A stretch of DNA of 55,276 bases from JAURVT01 sp049059935 (GTDB lineage Bacteria; Actinomycetota; Actinomycetes; Propionibacteriales; Nocardioidaceae). The DNA lies in contig NZ_JBMGQR010000024.1 of NCBI RefSeq assembly GCF_049059935.1, positions 1 through 55,276 of the forward strand, in the 5' to 3' direction. This document shows positions 24,777 through 32,662 of the stretch, piece by piece. A model generated the notes under the pieces. The model saw only the letters and a list, made by a program, of their open reading frames with translations. It ran no database searches and was not told where the DNA came from. Positions within the stretch are counted from its first letter, which is position 1. Each line of letters starts with the position of its first letter. The position numbers and the translations under genes are program-made.

Positions 24777-25871
24777 GTGCGCGCGCTCGTCCTGTGGGCC
24801 AACGACGTCTCGCCGAACCTCGGGGTCCGGGTGCTCGCCGAGGGCCACGCCCAGCTCGTGCGCCAGGTCGACCCGGACGCCGAGGTCCAGTTCCACCACC
24901 ACGGCTCGACCAGTGCGCCCACCAAGGTCAACACGCCGAGGTCGATCGTCCGGGAGCTGACGCCGGCGAACCGCGGCTTCGTCGCCTGGGTCTCGCAGTT
25001 CGACGTCGTGCTCGACACCAGGTCCGGCGACAGCTTCGCCGACATCTACGGTCTGAGTCGCCAGCTGCGCATGACGGGCGTGGGCGAGCTGTGCCGACGC
25101 GCGGGCGTGCCCGTGGTCCTGGGACCCCAGACCATCGGCCCCTTCGAGTCCCGTCGCGGACGTGCCATGGCCCGGCGCACCTTGCGCACCGCCGCCTGCG
25201 TGATGGCACGCGACCCGCTCAGCGCCGAGCAGGCCCACAGGCTCGGACGTGACATCGACGTCCTCACCACCGACGTGGTCTTCGCGCTCGAGCAGCCGAC
25301 GGTCGGCCAGGCGCGTGACGTCGTGCTGAACGTCTCGGGACTGCTGTGGGCTCCCGGGCCCCACGTGGACTCCGCTTCCTACCGGCGCACCGTCGTGGAC
25401 CTGTACCGCGGGCTGGTGGCACGCGGGCGCACCGTCACCCTGCTGGCCCACGTCCTCGGTTCGTCCGGTCCCGACGACGACGTGCCGGCCGTCCAGGAGA
25501 TGGCGCTCGAGGTCGGTGGCGACCCCGAGGTGCTGGTGCCGTCGTCCCTGGACGAGGTGCGCTCGGCACTGGCCGGGGCGAACCTGGTGATCGGGTCGCG
25601 GATGCACGCCTGCCTGAACGCCCTGTCCGTCGACACCCCGGCCATCGCGATGGCCTACTCGCGCAAGTTCGACCCGCTCATGGGGCGGCTGGGGTGGGAG
25701 CACGGCGTCGACCTGCGCACCGACCCCGACGCCGCGGCCTCGGTCCTTGCGACGATCGACGGCGTGGACGACCTCGCGGCGCAGGCGGTGCAGGTGCGGG
25801 CCGCTGCGGTCGAGCAGCTGAGGCCGGCGCGGCAGGCGCTGGCCCAGGTGATGGGCATGGCCAGGACATGA
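24777..25871 (+). CDS. Polysaccharide pyruvyl transferase family protein
   Basis: The 364-residue product belongs to the CsaB/WcaK/AmsJ family, which transfers pyruvate ketal groups from PEP to sugars of exopolysaccharides or cell-wall polymers. The N-terminal domain starts RALVLWANDVSPNLGVRVL. VVLGPQTIGPF and the C-terminal SRMHACLNALSVDTPAIAMAYSRKF, the family signature with its conserved His, are intact. A pyruvylated, negatively charged polymer is therefore likely. The gene lies 30 nt after the BY-kinase gene and overlaps the flippase gene by 4 nt. Confidence 0.9.
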   Translation: MRALVLWANDVSPNLGVRVLAEGHAQLVRQVDPDAEVQFHHHGSTSAPTKVNTPRSIVRELTPANRGFVAWVSQFDVVLDTRSGDSFADIYGLSRQLRMTGVGELCRRAGVPVVLGPQTIGPFESRRGRAMARRTLRTAACVMARDPLSAEQAHRLGRDIDVLTTDVVFALEQPTVGQARDVVLNVSGLLWAPGPHVDSASYRRTVVDLYRGLVARGRTVTLLAHVLGSSGPDDDVPAVQEMALEVGGDPEVLVPSSLDEVRSALAGANLVIGSRMHACLNALSVDTPAIAMAYSRKFDPLMGRLGWEHGVDLRTDPDAAASVLATIDGVDDLAAQAVQVRAAAVEQLRPARQALAQVMGMART

Positions 25872-27343
25872 GCGGACCCGCGGCGGGCCTGGGCACGCGC
25901 GCCGCCCGAGGAGCCGTCGTCACGATGACCGGCCAGGTCGGTCGGATCGCCGTCCAGGTGCTCTCCGTCGTCGTGCTCGCCCGGCTGCTGCTGCCCTCCG
26001 ACTACGGCCTGCTGGCGATGGTCGTCGCGGTGGTGGGCGTGGCGGAGGTCTTCCGCGATTTCGGGCTGTCCTCGGCCGCGATCCAGGCCAAGAACCTCAG
26101 CTCGGTCCAGCGGTCGAACCTGTTCTGGATCAACACCGGCATCGGCGTGCTGCTGGCCTGCGTGGCCGCCGCGGCGGCGCCGCTCGTGGCCGACCTCTAC
26201 GACGAGCCACGACTGGTCGACATGACGCGCGTGCTCGCGCTGACCTTCGTGCTGAACGGGCTGTCGACGCAGTACCGGGCCGACCTGAACCGGCGCATGC
26301 TGTTCATGCGTCTCGCCGTCGCCGACACCGTCGGTCCGGCCACGGCGCTGGTGGTCGCGGTCTGCTGCGCCCTCCTCGGGGCGGGGTACTGGGCGCTCGT
26401 GGCGCAGCAGCTGACCCAGGCAGCGGTCATGCTCGTCGTGGTGGTCGCGAACGCGCGGTGGGCCCCCAACCTCCCGCGACGGCACGTCGACATGGAGGGC
26501 CTGCTCCGGTTCGGCTGGAACCTGGTCGGGACCCAGCTCATCGGCTACGCCGCCAACAACCTCGACTCGGTGATCATCGGCAGCCGTTTCGGGGCGGCCT
26601 CGCTCGGGTCGTACAACCGCGCGTTCCAGCTGCTCATGACGCCGCTGAACCAGATCCGCGCGCCCTCCACCACCGTGGCGCTGCCCGTCCTGTCCCGGCT
26701 TCAGGACGAGCGGGAGCGCTTCGACTTCTTCGTGCGCCGCGGCCAGCTGGCGCTCGGCTACACCCTGGTGCCGGGCCTGGCCCTGGTCATCGGCGGCGCC
26801 GGGCCCGTGACGGAGCTCTTCCTGGGGGAGCGGTGGGCGAGCGTCGAGCCGATCCTGCGGCTGCTGGCCTGCGCCGGGATCTTCCAGACGCTCTCGTACG
26901 TCGGGTACTGGGTCTACCTCGCCAAGGGCCTCACGCGCGACCTGTTCCAGTACTCGCTCATCACGGCGGCGATCAAGGTCACCTGCATCCTGGTGGGGAG
27001 CACCTGGGGCGTCGTGGGCGTGGCGGCCGGCTACGCGCTCGCTCCTGCCCTGGCGTGGCCACTGTCGCTGTGGTGGTTGTCGAGGCGCGCCGACCTGTCG
27101 TCGCGGCCCCTGTACGGCGGGGCCGCGCGCATCGTCCTCACCGGAGTCGTCGCAGCGGCAGGGTCGGCCACCGCCAGCGTGCTGACCGAGGGGCTGCCCG
27201 CGTACGTCGGTCTCGGCGCCGCCGTGATCGGCACGGTCCTGACGGTCGGCGTGCTGCTCCTGGTCGTGCGGCCGGTGCGGCGTGACGTCGCCGCGCTCGT
27301 CACGATGGGACGAGAGGCGGTCCGCCGGCGCTCGACGCGGTGA
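25868..27343 (+). CDS. Wzx-like polysaccharide flippase (MOP superfamily)
   Basis: The 491-residue membrane protein has about 12-14 hydrophobic segments. The family's N-terminal pattern is clear: GAVVTMTGQVGRIAVQVLSVVVLARLLLPSDYGLLAM, then FRDFGLSSAAIQ. It would flip lipid-linked repeat units to the outer membrane face. The ATG at 25868 overlaps the pyruvyltransferase stop (ATGA). It is the last gene of the tightly packed run that starts at 19803. A basic cytoplasmic tail ends the protein. Confidence 0.9.
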   Translation: MSGPAAGLGTRAARGAVVTMTGQVGRIAVQVLSVVVLARLLLPSDYGLLAMVVAVVGVAEVFRDFGLSSAAIQAKNLSSVQRSNLFWINTGIGVLLACVAAAAAPLVADLYDEPRLVDMTRVLALTFVLNGLSTQYRADLNRRMLFMRLAVADTVGPATALVVAVCCALLGAGYWALVAQQLTQAAVMLVVVVANARWAPNLPRRHVDMEGLLRFGWNLVGTQLIGYAANNLDSVIIGSRFGAASLGSYNRAFQLLMTPLNQIRAPSTTVALPVLSRLQDERERFDFFVRRGQLALGYTLVPGLALVIGGAGPVTELFLGERWASVEPILRLLACAGIFQTLSYVGYWVYLAKGLTRDLFQYSLITAAIKVTCILVGSTWGVVGVAAGYALAPALAWPLSLWWLSRRADLSSRPLYGGAARIVLTGVVAAAGSATASVLTEGLPAYVGLGAAVIGTVLTVGVLLLVVRPVRRDVAALVTMGREAVRRRSTR

Positions 27344-27454
27344 CGAGGGGCCTGTCACGCCGGGCCGCGTAGATCGTCCGAGTCTGGATCGAACCGTCCC
27401 CCGACAGGGCGCTGGACATCCCGGTCGGCGGTACGGGCCCGGCGCCGCGACCGA

Positions 27455-27460
27455 TAGGAT
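27455..27460 (+). promoter_or_regulatory. Candidate -10 TAGGAT for a leaderless transcript
   Basis: TAGGAT lies exactly 6 nt before the GTG at 27467, so transcription would begin at or next to the start codon. No Shine-Dalgarno is present. Confidence 0.6.
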
Positions 27461-27466
27461 CACGGG

Positions 27467-28057
27467 GTGCACGTGCTGACGGTCTGCTCGGGGAACATCT
27501 GCCGGTCGCCCGCGTTCGAGACGCTGCTGCGCAGTGGTCCGCTCGCCGACTCCGGCATCACGGTCGAGAGCGCCGGCACCATCGCGGGCGAGGGCCAACC
27601 CGTGCACCCGGAGATCGCCGCCATCCTCGCCGACCGGGGGGTCGACGTGGCGGAGTTCGCGTCCCGTCGGCTGACCGCACCCATGCTCCGGTCCGCCGAC
27701 CTGGTCGTCACCATGGAGCGCGAGCACCGCGCGACCGTGGTCCAGCTCAGCCCCTCGCACGTCCGCCGGACCTTCACGCTGCGTGAGCTCGAGCGCGTGA
27801 TGGACCGCTTCGCCTCGGCCGACACCCTGGGCACGACCGTGGACGAACGGTGGTCCCAGCTCCTGCAGTTCGGCTCCAGCCTCCGGACCCCGCCGGAGCG
27901 TCCGGAGGACGACGACATCGCCGATCCCATCAACGGCCAGAGGCGCGACTTCCAGCAGGCGGTGGACGAGATCGTCGAGGGCATCACCGCCATCGAGCGG
28001 GTGATCCTGGACGCTCCGCCCGAGGTCAGGACGCCGGTCAAAGACCGGAGGCTGTGA
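27467..28057 (+). CDS. Low-molecular-weight protein tyrosine phosphatase
   Basis: The 196-residue product begins MHVLTVCSGNICRSP: the phosphate-binding loop CX5R is Cys7 to Arg13, with Ser14 following. The C-terminal general-acid DP pair is in IADPINGQ near residue 153, and SAGT is intact. In capsule and exopolysaccharide loci this enzyme (Wzb/CpsB-like) dephosphorylates the BY-kinase, here the product of the gene at 23295. The start looks leaderless, 6 nt after TAGGAT, so it is probably transcribed apart from the operon before it. Confidence 0.92.
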   Translation: MHVLTVCSGNICRSPAFETLLRSGPLADSGITVESAGTIAGEGQPVHPEIAAILADRGVDVAEFASRRLTAPMLRSADLVVTMEREHRATVVQLSPSHVRRTFTLRELERVMDRFASADTLGTTVDERWSQLLQFGSSLRTPPERPEDDDIADPINGQRRDFQQAVDEIVEGITAIERVILDAPPEVRTPVKDRRL

Positions 28058-28114
28058 GCACGCACCGCCGCTGCACCGGTCCCTCGGACGACGATGTGGC
28101 CGGTCGGCGTGGCG

Positions 28115-28120
28115 TATGAT
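28115..28120 (+). promoter_or_regulatory. Candidate -10 TATGAT for a leaderless transcript
   Basis: TATGAT lies 6 nt before GTG 28127. This supports that GTG over the ATG at 28094, which would put the hexamer inside the coding region. Confidence 0.55.
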
Positions 28121-28126
28121 CCTGGC

Positions 28127-29143
28127 GTGGGCGACCCAGACAGGCCGATCGTCATGGTGTCGTTCTCAGCCAGCAACCGCGACCCTCTGACGAGCGCGCT
28201 CGTCGACGCCCTGTCGGCGCACGTGACCGTGCGCCACTTCTCGTGGCGCGGTGCCCTCCTCGGCCGGTACGACGTGCTGAACGTCCACTGGCCCGACCAC
28301 CTGACCAAGCGTCACGGGCTGCTCAGCACGGTCGCCCGCCGGGTGATGTACCTGCTGCTGCTCCTCCGGCTGCGGTGGGGACGACCGGTGCTCGTGCGGA
28401 CCCTGCACAACATCAACCCGCACGAGGGGCGGCACGGGAGCGAGCTCGCGCTCCTGCGGCTGACCGACCGCTGGACCGAGATGTACGTGACCATGCAGCC
28501 CGACCCGCCGATCACCGGCTCGGGCCAGGTGCGGCTGATCCCCCAGGGGCACTACCGGAACGTGTACGACCAGCTGCCCACCGCGCCGTCGGTGCGCGGC
28601 CGGCTGTTGTTCTTCGGGCTCGTGCGCGGCTACAAGGGCGTCCCCGGCCTGATCGAGGCCTTCGCCCGGAGCGAGGACGAGGACGCCACCCTCCGCGTCG
28701 TGGGGCGCGAGCACGACCAGCAGTCCGGCGACGACGTCCGACGCGCCGCCGCCGGCGACCCCCGGGTGAGCCTGGCGCTCGAGTGGGTGTCGCACGAGAC
28801 CCTCGCGCTCGAGGTGGGGCAGGCCGAGCTGGTGGTCCTGCCGTACACGGAGATCTTCAACTCCGGCACCGTGATCGTCGCCCTGTCCATGGACCGGCCC
28901 GTGCTGGTCCCGCGACACGCCACCACCGAGGCCCTCGCCCGAGAGGTGGGCCCCGGCTGGGTGTTCACCTTCGACCAACCCCTCACCGCAGCAGACCTCG
29001 AGGAGACTCTCCGGAGTCTCCGTACGAACCCTCCGGCCGATCGTCCCGACCTCTCGGCGCGCGACTGGCACGAGGTCGCCCGGGGCTACGCCGCCACCTA
29101 CCAGGAAGCGATCGATGCTCACCGATCCCATCGCCGGCACTGA
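28127..29143 (+). CDS. Glycosyltransferase (GT4/GT-B type)
   Basis: The 338-residue product (from GTG 28127) has NVHWPDHL and a TLHNINPHEG acceptor-domain segment. The C-terminal GT-B domain starts at LLFFGLVRGYKGV and has a TEIFNSGTVIVALSMDRPVLVPR stretch in place of the classical EX7E loop. This is a pattern seen in exopolysaccharide glycosyltransferases such as GumK-like proteins. The frame is open from 28094, but the leaderless-type -10 argues for 28127; ATG 28154 is another option. The last 29 nt overlap the next gene. Confidence 0.82.
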   Translation: MGDPDRPIVMVSFSASNRDPLTSALVDALSAHVTVRHFSWRGALLGRYDVLNVHWPDHLTKRHGLLSTVARRVMYLLLLLRLRWGRPVLVRTLHNINPHEGRHGSELALLRLTDRWTEMYVTMQPDPPITGSGQVRLIPQGHYRNVYDQLPTAPSVRGRLLFFGLVRGYKGVPGLIEAFARSEDEDATLRVVGREHDQQSGDDVRRAAAGDPRVSLALEWVSHETLALEVGQAELVVLPYTEIFNSGTVIVALSMDRPVLVPRHATTEALAREVGPGWVFTFDQPLTAADLEETLRSLRTNPPADRPDLSARDWHEVARGYAATYQEAIDAHRSHRRH

Positions 29144-30170
29144 CCCAGGCACCCGCATCCTCCTCACCGGAGGCAACGGGTTCGTCGGAGGCCGTGTCCT
29201 CCGAGCCCTGCTGGAGGCGGGTTTCGTCAACATCGTGTGCGTGACCCGGTCGAGCGGAGGCTCGATCGCGGCGACGGCGTCGGAGTTCCCCGACGCCCGG
29301 GTCGACGTCGTCGAGGGCAACCTGCTGTCGCAGGAGGTGTGCGCCGAGGCGGCTCGCGGTGCCGGGATCGTCTACCACCTCGCCGCGGGCCGGGGGAGGA
29401 ACTTCTCGGCCTGCGTGCTCAACACCGTCGTGACGACGCGCAACCTGCTCGACGCGCTGGTCGCCGACGGCTCGGTGCAGCGGTTCGTCAACGTCAGTTC
29501 GATGTCGGTGTTCTCCAACGCCGACATCGCGCGCCGTGGTCCGCTCGAGGCCGACTCCCCGGTCGACCGCGAGATCGCCGAGCGCCACGACCCCTACGCC
29601 TACGCCAAGGCGCTCCAGGACGACCTCGTGGAACGGTACGCGAGCGAGCAGGGCCTGCGGACCGTCACGATCTGCCCGGGGTTCGTCATCGGTCCGGGCA
29701 AGCCCGCCATCCCCGGACGTGTCGGCAACGGTGCGTTCGGCGTGTTCCTGCAGATCGGACGCGGCAACCAGATGCCCTTCACGTACGTCGACAACTGCGC
29801 CGACGCCATCGTGCTGGCCGGTCTGGTCGACGGCGTCGAGGGGGAGCGGTTCATCATCGTCGATGACGACCTGCCCACGGGCCACGAGTACCTGCGCCGC
29901 TACAAGGACCGCGTCGGCTGGTTCCCGACCCTGACGGTGCCCTACGGCGCGTTCTACGGTCTGAGCGGCCTGCTCGAGCGCTACTCCCGGTGGTCCGAGG
30001 GCCAGCTGCCGATGACGTTCAACCGTCGATCGGCCCGCACGTACTACAAGGGCAACACCTACTCCAACGCCAAGGCGAAGCAACGGCTCGGGTGGTCGCC
30101 CCGCATCTCGATGGACGATGCCCTGGAGCGGTGCTTCGCCTACATCCGATCGACGAAGGGCACAGCATGA
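29115..30170 (+). CDS. NAD-dependent epimerase/dehydratase (extended SDR family)
   Basis: The 351-residue protein has the Rossmann motif LLTGGNGFVGG near residues 17-27. The VYHLAAG strand, the catalytic Ser of NVSSMSVFS and the YAYAK (YX3K) pair follow. A CPGFVIGPGKPAIP segment marks the substrate side. It probably changes or reduces a nucleotide sugar for the polymer; the substrate is not evident. It overlaps the glycosyltransferase gene upstream by 29 nt and the oxidoreductase downstream by 4 nt (ATGA), so the three probably form one operon. Confidence 0.88.
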   Translation: MLTDPIAGTDPGTRILLTGGNGFVGGRVLRALLEAGFVNIVCVTRSSGGSIAATASEFPDARVDVVEGNLLSQEVCAEAARGAGIVYHLAAGRGRNFSACVLNTVVTTRNLLDALVADGSVQRFVNVSSMSVFSNADIARRGPLEADSPVDREIAERHDPYAYAKALQDDLVERYASEQGLRTVTICPGFVIGPGKPAIPGRVGNGAFGVFLQIGRGNQMPFTYVDNCADAIVLAGLVDGVEGERFIIVDDDLPTGHEYLRRYKDRVGWFPTLTVPYGAFYGLSGLLERYSRWSEGQLPMTFNRRSARTYYKGNTYSNAKAKQRLGWSPRISMDDALERCFAYIRSTKGTA

Positions 30171-31252
30171 TCAGCGTCGCGATGGTCGGGTGCGGCAACA
30201 TCGCACAGAAGCACGCCACCCACGTCGGGCACATCGAGGGCGCGAGCATGGTGGCGGTCTGCGACCGCGAGCCGATCATGGCCGCACAGCTGGCGGACCG
30301 CTTCGACGTCCCCCACCGCTTCACCGACGTCGGCCAGATGCTGGACGAGTGCCGGCCGGACGTCGTCCACATCACGACCCCGCCCGCCAGCCACTTCCCG
30401 CTCGCGGTGCAGTGCCTCGAGGCCGGCGCGCACGTCTACATCGAGAAGCCCTTCACGCTCACGACCGACGAGGCCGAGGTGGTCGTCGCGCTGGCCGCGG
30501 ACAAGGGGCTGACGGTCATCCCCGGCCACAACGGCCAGTTCACGCACGCGATGGTGCGGATGCGCGACCTGGTGCGCTCGGGATACCTCGGCGGCAAGCC
30601 CGTCCACATCGAGAGCCTCTACTGCTACGACATGAGCGACCCGACCTACGCGCAGGCGATGCTCGGCGACCGGGACCACTGGGTCCGCAAGCTCCCGGGC
30701 TCGCTCCTGCAGAACCTGATCAGCCACGGTGTCGCCCGGATCGCCGAGTTCATCGAGAGCGACGACCCGGAGGTGACGACGGTCGGCTTCACCAGCCCGC
30801 TCGTCGAGGGGCTCGGCCACGGCGACATCATCGACGAGGTCCGCGTCATCATCAAGGACGCCGACCGGTCGACGGCGGTGTTCACGTTCTCCTCGCAGAT
30901 CAAGCCCGAGCTCCACCAGTTCCGCCTCTACGGCCCGAAGGCCTCGCTCGTCGTCGACGACGACTACCAGGTCCTGGTGAAGGTGGAGGACAAGTCCTAC
31001 CGCAGCTACCTGCGCTACCTCGTCGCTCCCGCCCAGTTCGCCGGTCAGTACCTGGCCAACACGGGCTGGAACGCGAGGCACTTCGCCCGTCGCAAGTTCC
31101 ACTTCCCGTACGACTCGGGCATGCGGACGCTCCTGGAGGCGTTCTACACGTCGATCGAGACCGGCTCGGCACCGCCGATCACGTCGGGCGAGATCCTCCG
31201 CACGTCACGGATCATGGACCGCATCTTCGAGTCCGTGCGCACCGCACCCTGA
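30167..31252 (+). CDS. Gfo/Idh/MocA family oxidoreductase
   Basis: The 361-residue product starts with the NAD(P)-binding motif VAMVGCGNIAQKHATH and has the EKPF signature (HVYIEKPFTLT) with its conserved Lys. HVARIAEF-like helices with SHGVARIAEF carry the catalytic His. Members of this family oxidise or reduce sugar rings, often of UDP-sugars in glycan clusters. It is coupled to the epimerase gene by ATGA overlap, suggesting consecutive steps in making one modified sugar. Transcription ends at the strong hairpin at 31264-31313. Confidence 0.88.
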   Translation: MISVAMVGCGNIAQKHATHVGHIEGASMVAVCDREPIMAAQLADRFDVPHRFTDVGQMLDECRPDVVHITTPPASHFPLAVQCLEAGAHVYIEKPFTLTTDEAEVVVALAADKGLTVIPGHNGQFTHAMVRMRDLVRSGYLGGKPVHIESLYCYDMSDPTYAQAMLGDRDHWVRKLPGSLLQNLISHGVARIAEFIESDDPEVTTVGFTSPLVEGLGHGDIIDEVRVIIKDADRSTAVFTFSSQIKPELHQFRLYGPKASLVVDDDYQVLVKVEDKSYRSYLRYLVAPAQFAGQYLANTGWNARHFARRKFHFPYDSGMRTLLEAFYTSIETGSAPPITSGEILRTSRIMDRIFESVRTAP

Positions 31253-31263
31253 CGGTCTCCGGC

Positions 31264-31313
31264 ACGACGAAGGGCGGGCGGAGCCCCGATCGGCTCCGCC
31301 CGCCCTTCGTCGT
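31264..31313. terminator. Bidirectional terminator between convergent genes
   Basis: A perfect 22-bp stem (31264-31285 with 31292-31313) encloses a 6-nt loop CCGATC. It lies between the forward oxidoreductase gene and the reverse beta-helix gene and can act in both directions. Confidence 0.88.
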
Positions 31314-31324
31314 GGTGCGGTGGG

Positions 31325-32506
31325 TCAGAACATCACCGGGTTGGCCGGCTTGTTCGTGACGAACATGTTGTTGCTCATCTTGACGCTCGAGCTGCGCGGG
31401 ATGCGCATCGGGCACGTCGTGCCGAAGTGGGCCGAGGGGCCGAACTTGTTGTCGAGGATGGTGAAGTCGAGGATCGGGCCCTTGCCCTGCTCGGTCATGT
31501 TGACGGTGCACCCGCCGTCCACCAGGAGGTTGTCGACGACCTGGACGCCCGAGGTCCGGCTGTAGTTCTGCGTGATCATGATGGCGGCGTTGTCCGAGCC
31601 CTCGATGCGGTTGTTCGCGATGGAGATGCCGGAGCCACCCTCGATCTGGATGTTGTCGTCGTGGGTCTTGCCGTCGCTGTGGGTGGTGTCGCCCGTGGCG
31701 TAGTGCAGGTTGTCGTGCAGCCAGGAGTCGACGATCGTCGTCGAGGTGCCGCCGAAGATGACCGCGGTGTCGACCACCTTGGAGATGTCCAGCCGGGAGG
31801 CGGTGAAGTTGCGCCCCTTGAGCCCGTCGACGTACATCGAGGGGTAGGTCGCCGCGAGCGTGCTGTCCTTGATGACGAGGTCAGTGTGGTCGCCGTAGGC
31901 GGCGATCAGGGCGCCCTTGCCCTTGGGACCGACGTCGCGACCCCGGATGATCGAGTTCTTGATGGTCACGTTGCTCGCCTTGACGGTGACGAACCCGCGC
32001 ACGTCCAGGCCGTCGACCACGGTGCCGGCCTTGCTGATCGTCAGGTCGCCGCGGACCACCTTGAGGCGGGTGCCGGCGGGGACGCCGGTGCTGGCGGCCG
32101 TCGGGGTGACCCCGGAGCCCCGGACCACGGTGCGCTCGGTGCGCTTGGCCGCGCAGCGCTTGGCGATCGCGGCCTGCTTGCGCTTCTGGGCGGCCTTCTT
32201 GCAGTGGCGCTTGGCCACGCGGGCGCAGGTCTTGGTGACCTTGCGACGGTTGACCTTGTCGCCACGGGCGCGGATCTTCTTGATCTTGCTGGCGCGGCAC
32301 TTGCGGGCCGTGACCTTGCGGCAGGACGACACCGCCTTCTGCTTGCAGGACGAGAGGCTCTTCGCGCCGGCGGTCGTTCCCACGACGGTGGCGGCGGAGG
32401 CGGTGGTCGACCCGACGAGGGCCATGAGAGCCGCGACGAGGCACGTCACGAGCGTGGTGGCGACGATGGCGCGGAGGCGGCGCGCGGTTCCCTTGGTCTC
32501 ATCCAT
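31325..32506 (-). CDS. Secreted parallel beta-helix protein with basic Cys-containing N-terminal region
   Basis: From the ATG at 32506 the product has 393 residues; the frame is open to 32548, but the signal peptide fits the inner ATG. A signal segment (12-38, TASA|AT) is followed by a very basic stretch at about 49-126 with six Cys spaced among Lys and Arg. The right-handed beta helix at 150-393 (LDVRGFVTVKASNVTIKNSIIRGR, IQIEGGSGISIANNRIEGSDNAAIMI) is closely similar to that of the gene at 13503. The N-terminal parts of the two are unrelated. A glycan lyase or binding role is inferred. The gene sits at the right side of the polysaccharide genes, facing them, and has a palindrome-rich promoter of its own. 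Confidence 0.8.
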   Translation of the reverse strand: MDETKGTARRLRAIVATTLVTCLVAALMALVGSTTASAATVVGTTAGAKSLSSCKQKAVSSCRKVTARKCRASKIKKIRARGDKVNRRKVTKTCARVAKRHCKKAAQKRKQAAIAKRCAAKRTERTVVRGSGVTPTAASTGVPAGTRLKVVRGDLTISKAGTVVDGLDVRGFVTVKASNVTIKNSIIRGRDVGPKGKGALIAAYGDHTDLVIKDSTLAATYPSMYVDGLKGRNFTASRLDISKVVDTAVIFGGTSTTIVDSWLHDNLHYATGDTTHSDGKTHDDNIQIEGGSGISIANNRIEGSDNAAIMITQNYSRTSGVQVVDNLLVDGGCTVNMTEQGKGPILDFTILDNKFGPSAHFGTTCPMRIPRSSSVKMSNNMFVTNKPANPVMF

Positions 32507-32507
32507 G

Positions 32508-32608
32508 TTGAGTACTCTAAATGAACTACCCCATGTGGAGTAGGCCAAACCTGAGAGTTGAGGGACCGCGGCCGGGTTTTGACTAACTCTACTCTAACTG
32601 GAGTAGTT
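32508..32608 (-). promoter_or_regulatory. Palindrome-rich promoter region of the reverse beta-helix gene
   Basis: In about 100 AT-richer bases there are three related inverted repeats. These are GAGTACTC (32510-32517), CTACCCCAT-GTGGAGTAG (32526-32543, 7 of 9 positions paired) and CTACTC-TAACTG-GAGTAG (32589-32606). CTAACT is also directly repeated 11 bp apart at 32583 and 32594. All share GAGTA/TACTC half sites, so a regulator may bind cooperatively here. Confidence 0.5.
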
Positions 32609-32662
32609 ATTTCGAGCTACGTGTCGTGACCAGTGTGACGTGTGGGTCTGGTGTGGTTCGGC

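Noticed and set aside
31264..31313. 22-bp perfect inverted repeat considered as a mobile repeat
   Set aside because: Its position between two convergent stops and its compact 6-nt loop fit a bidirectional terminator.
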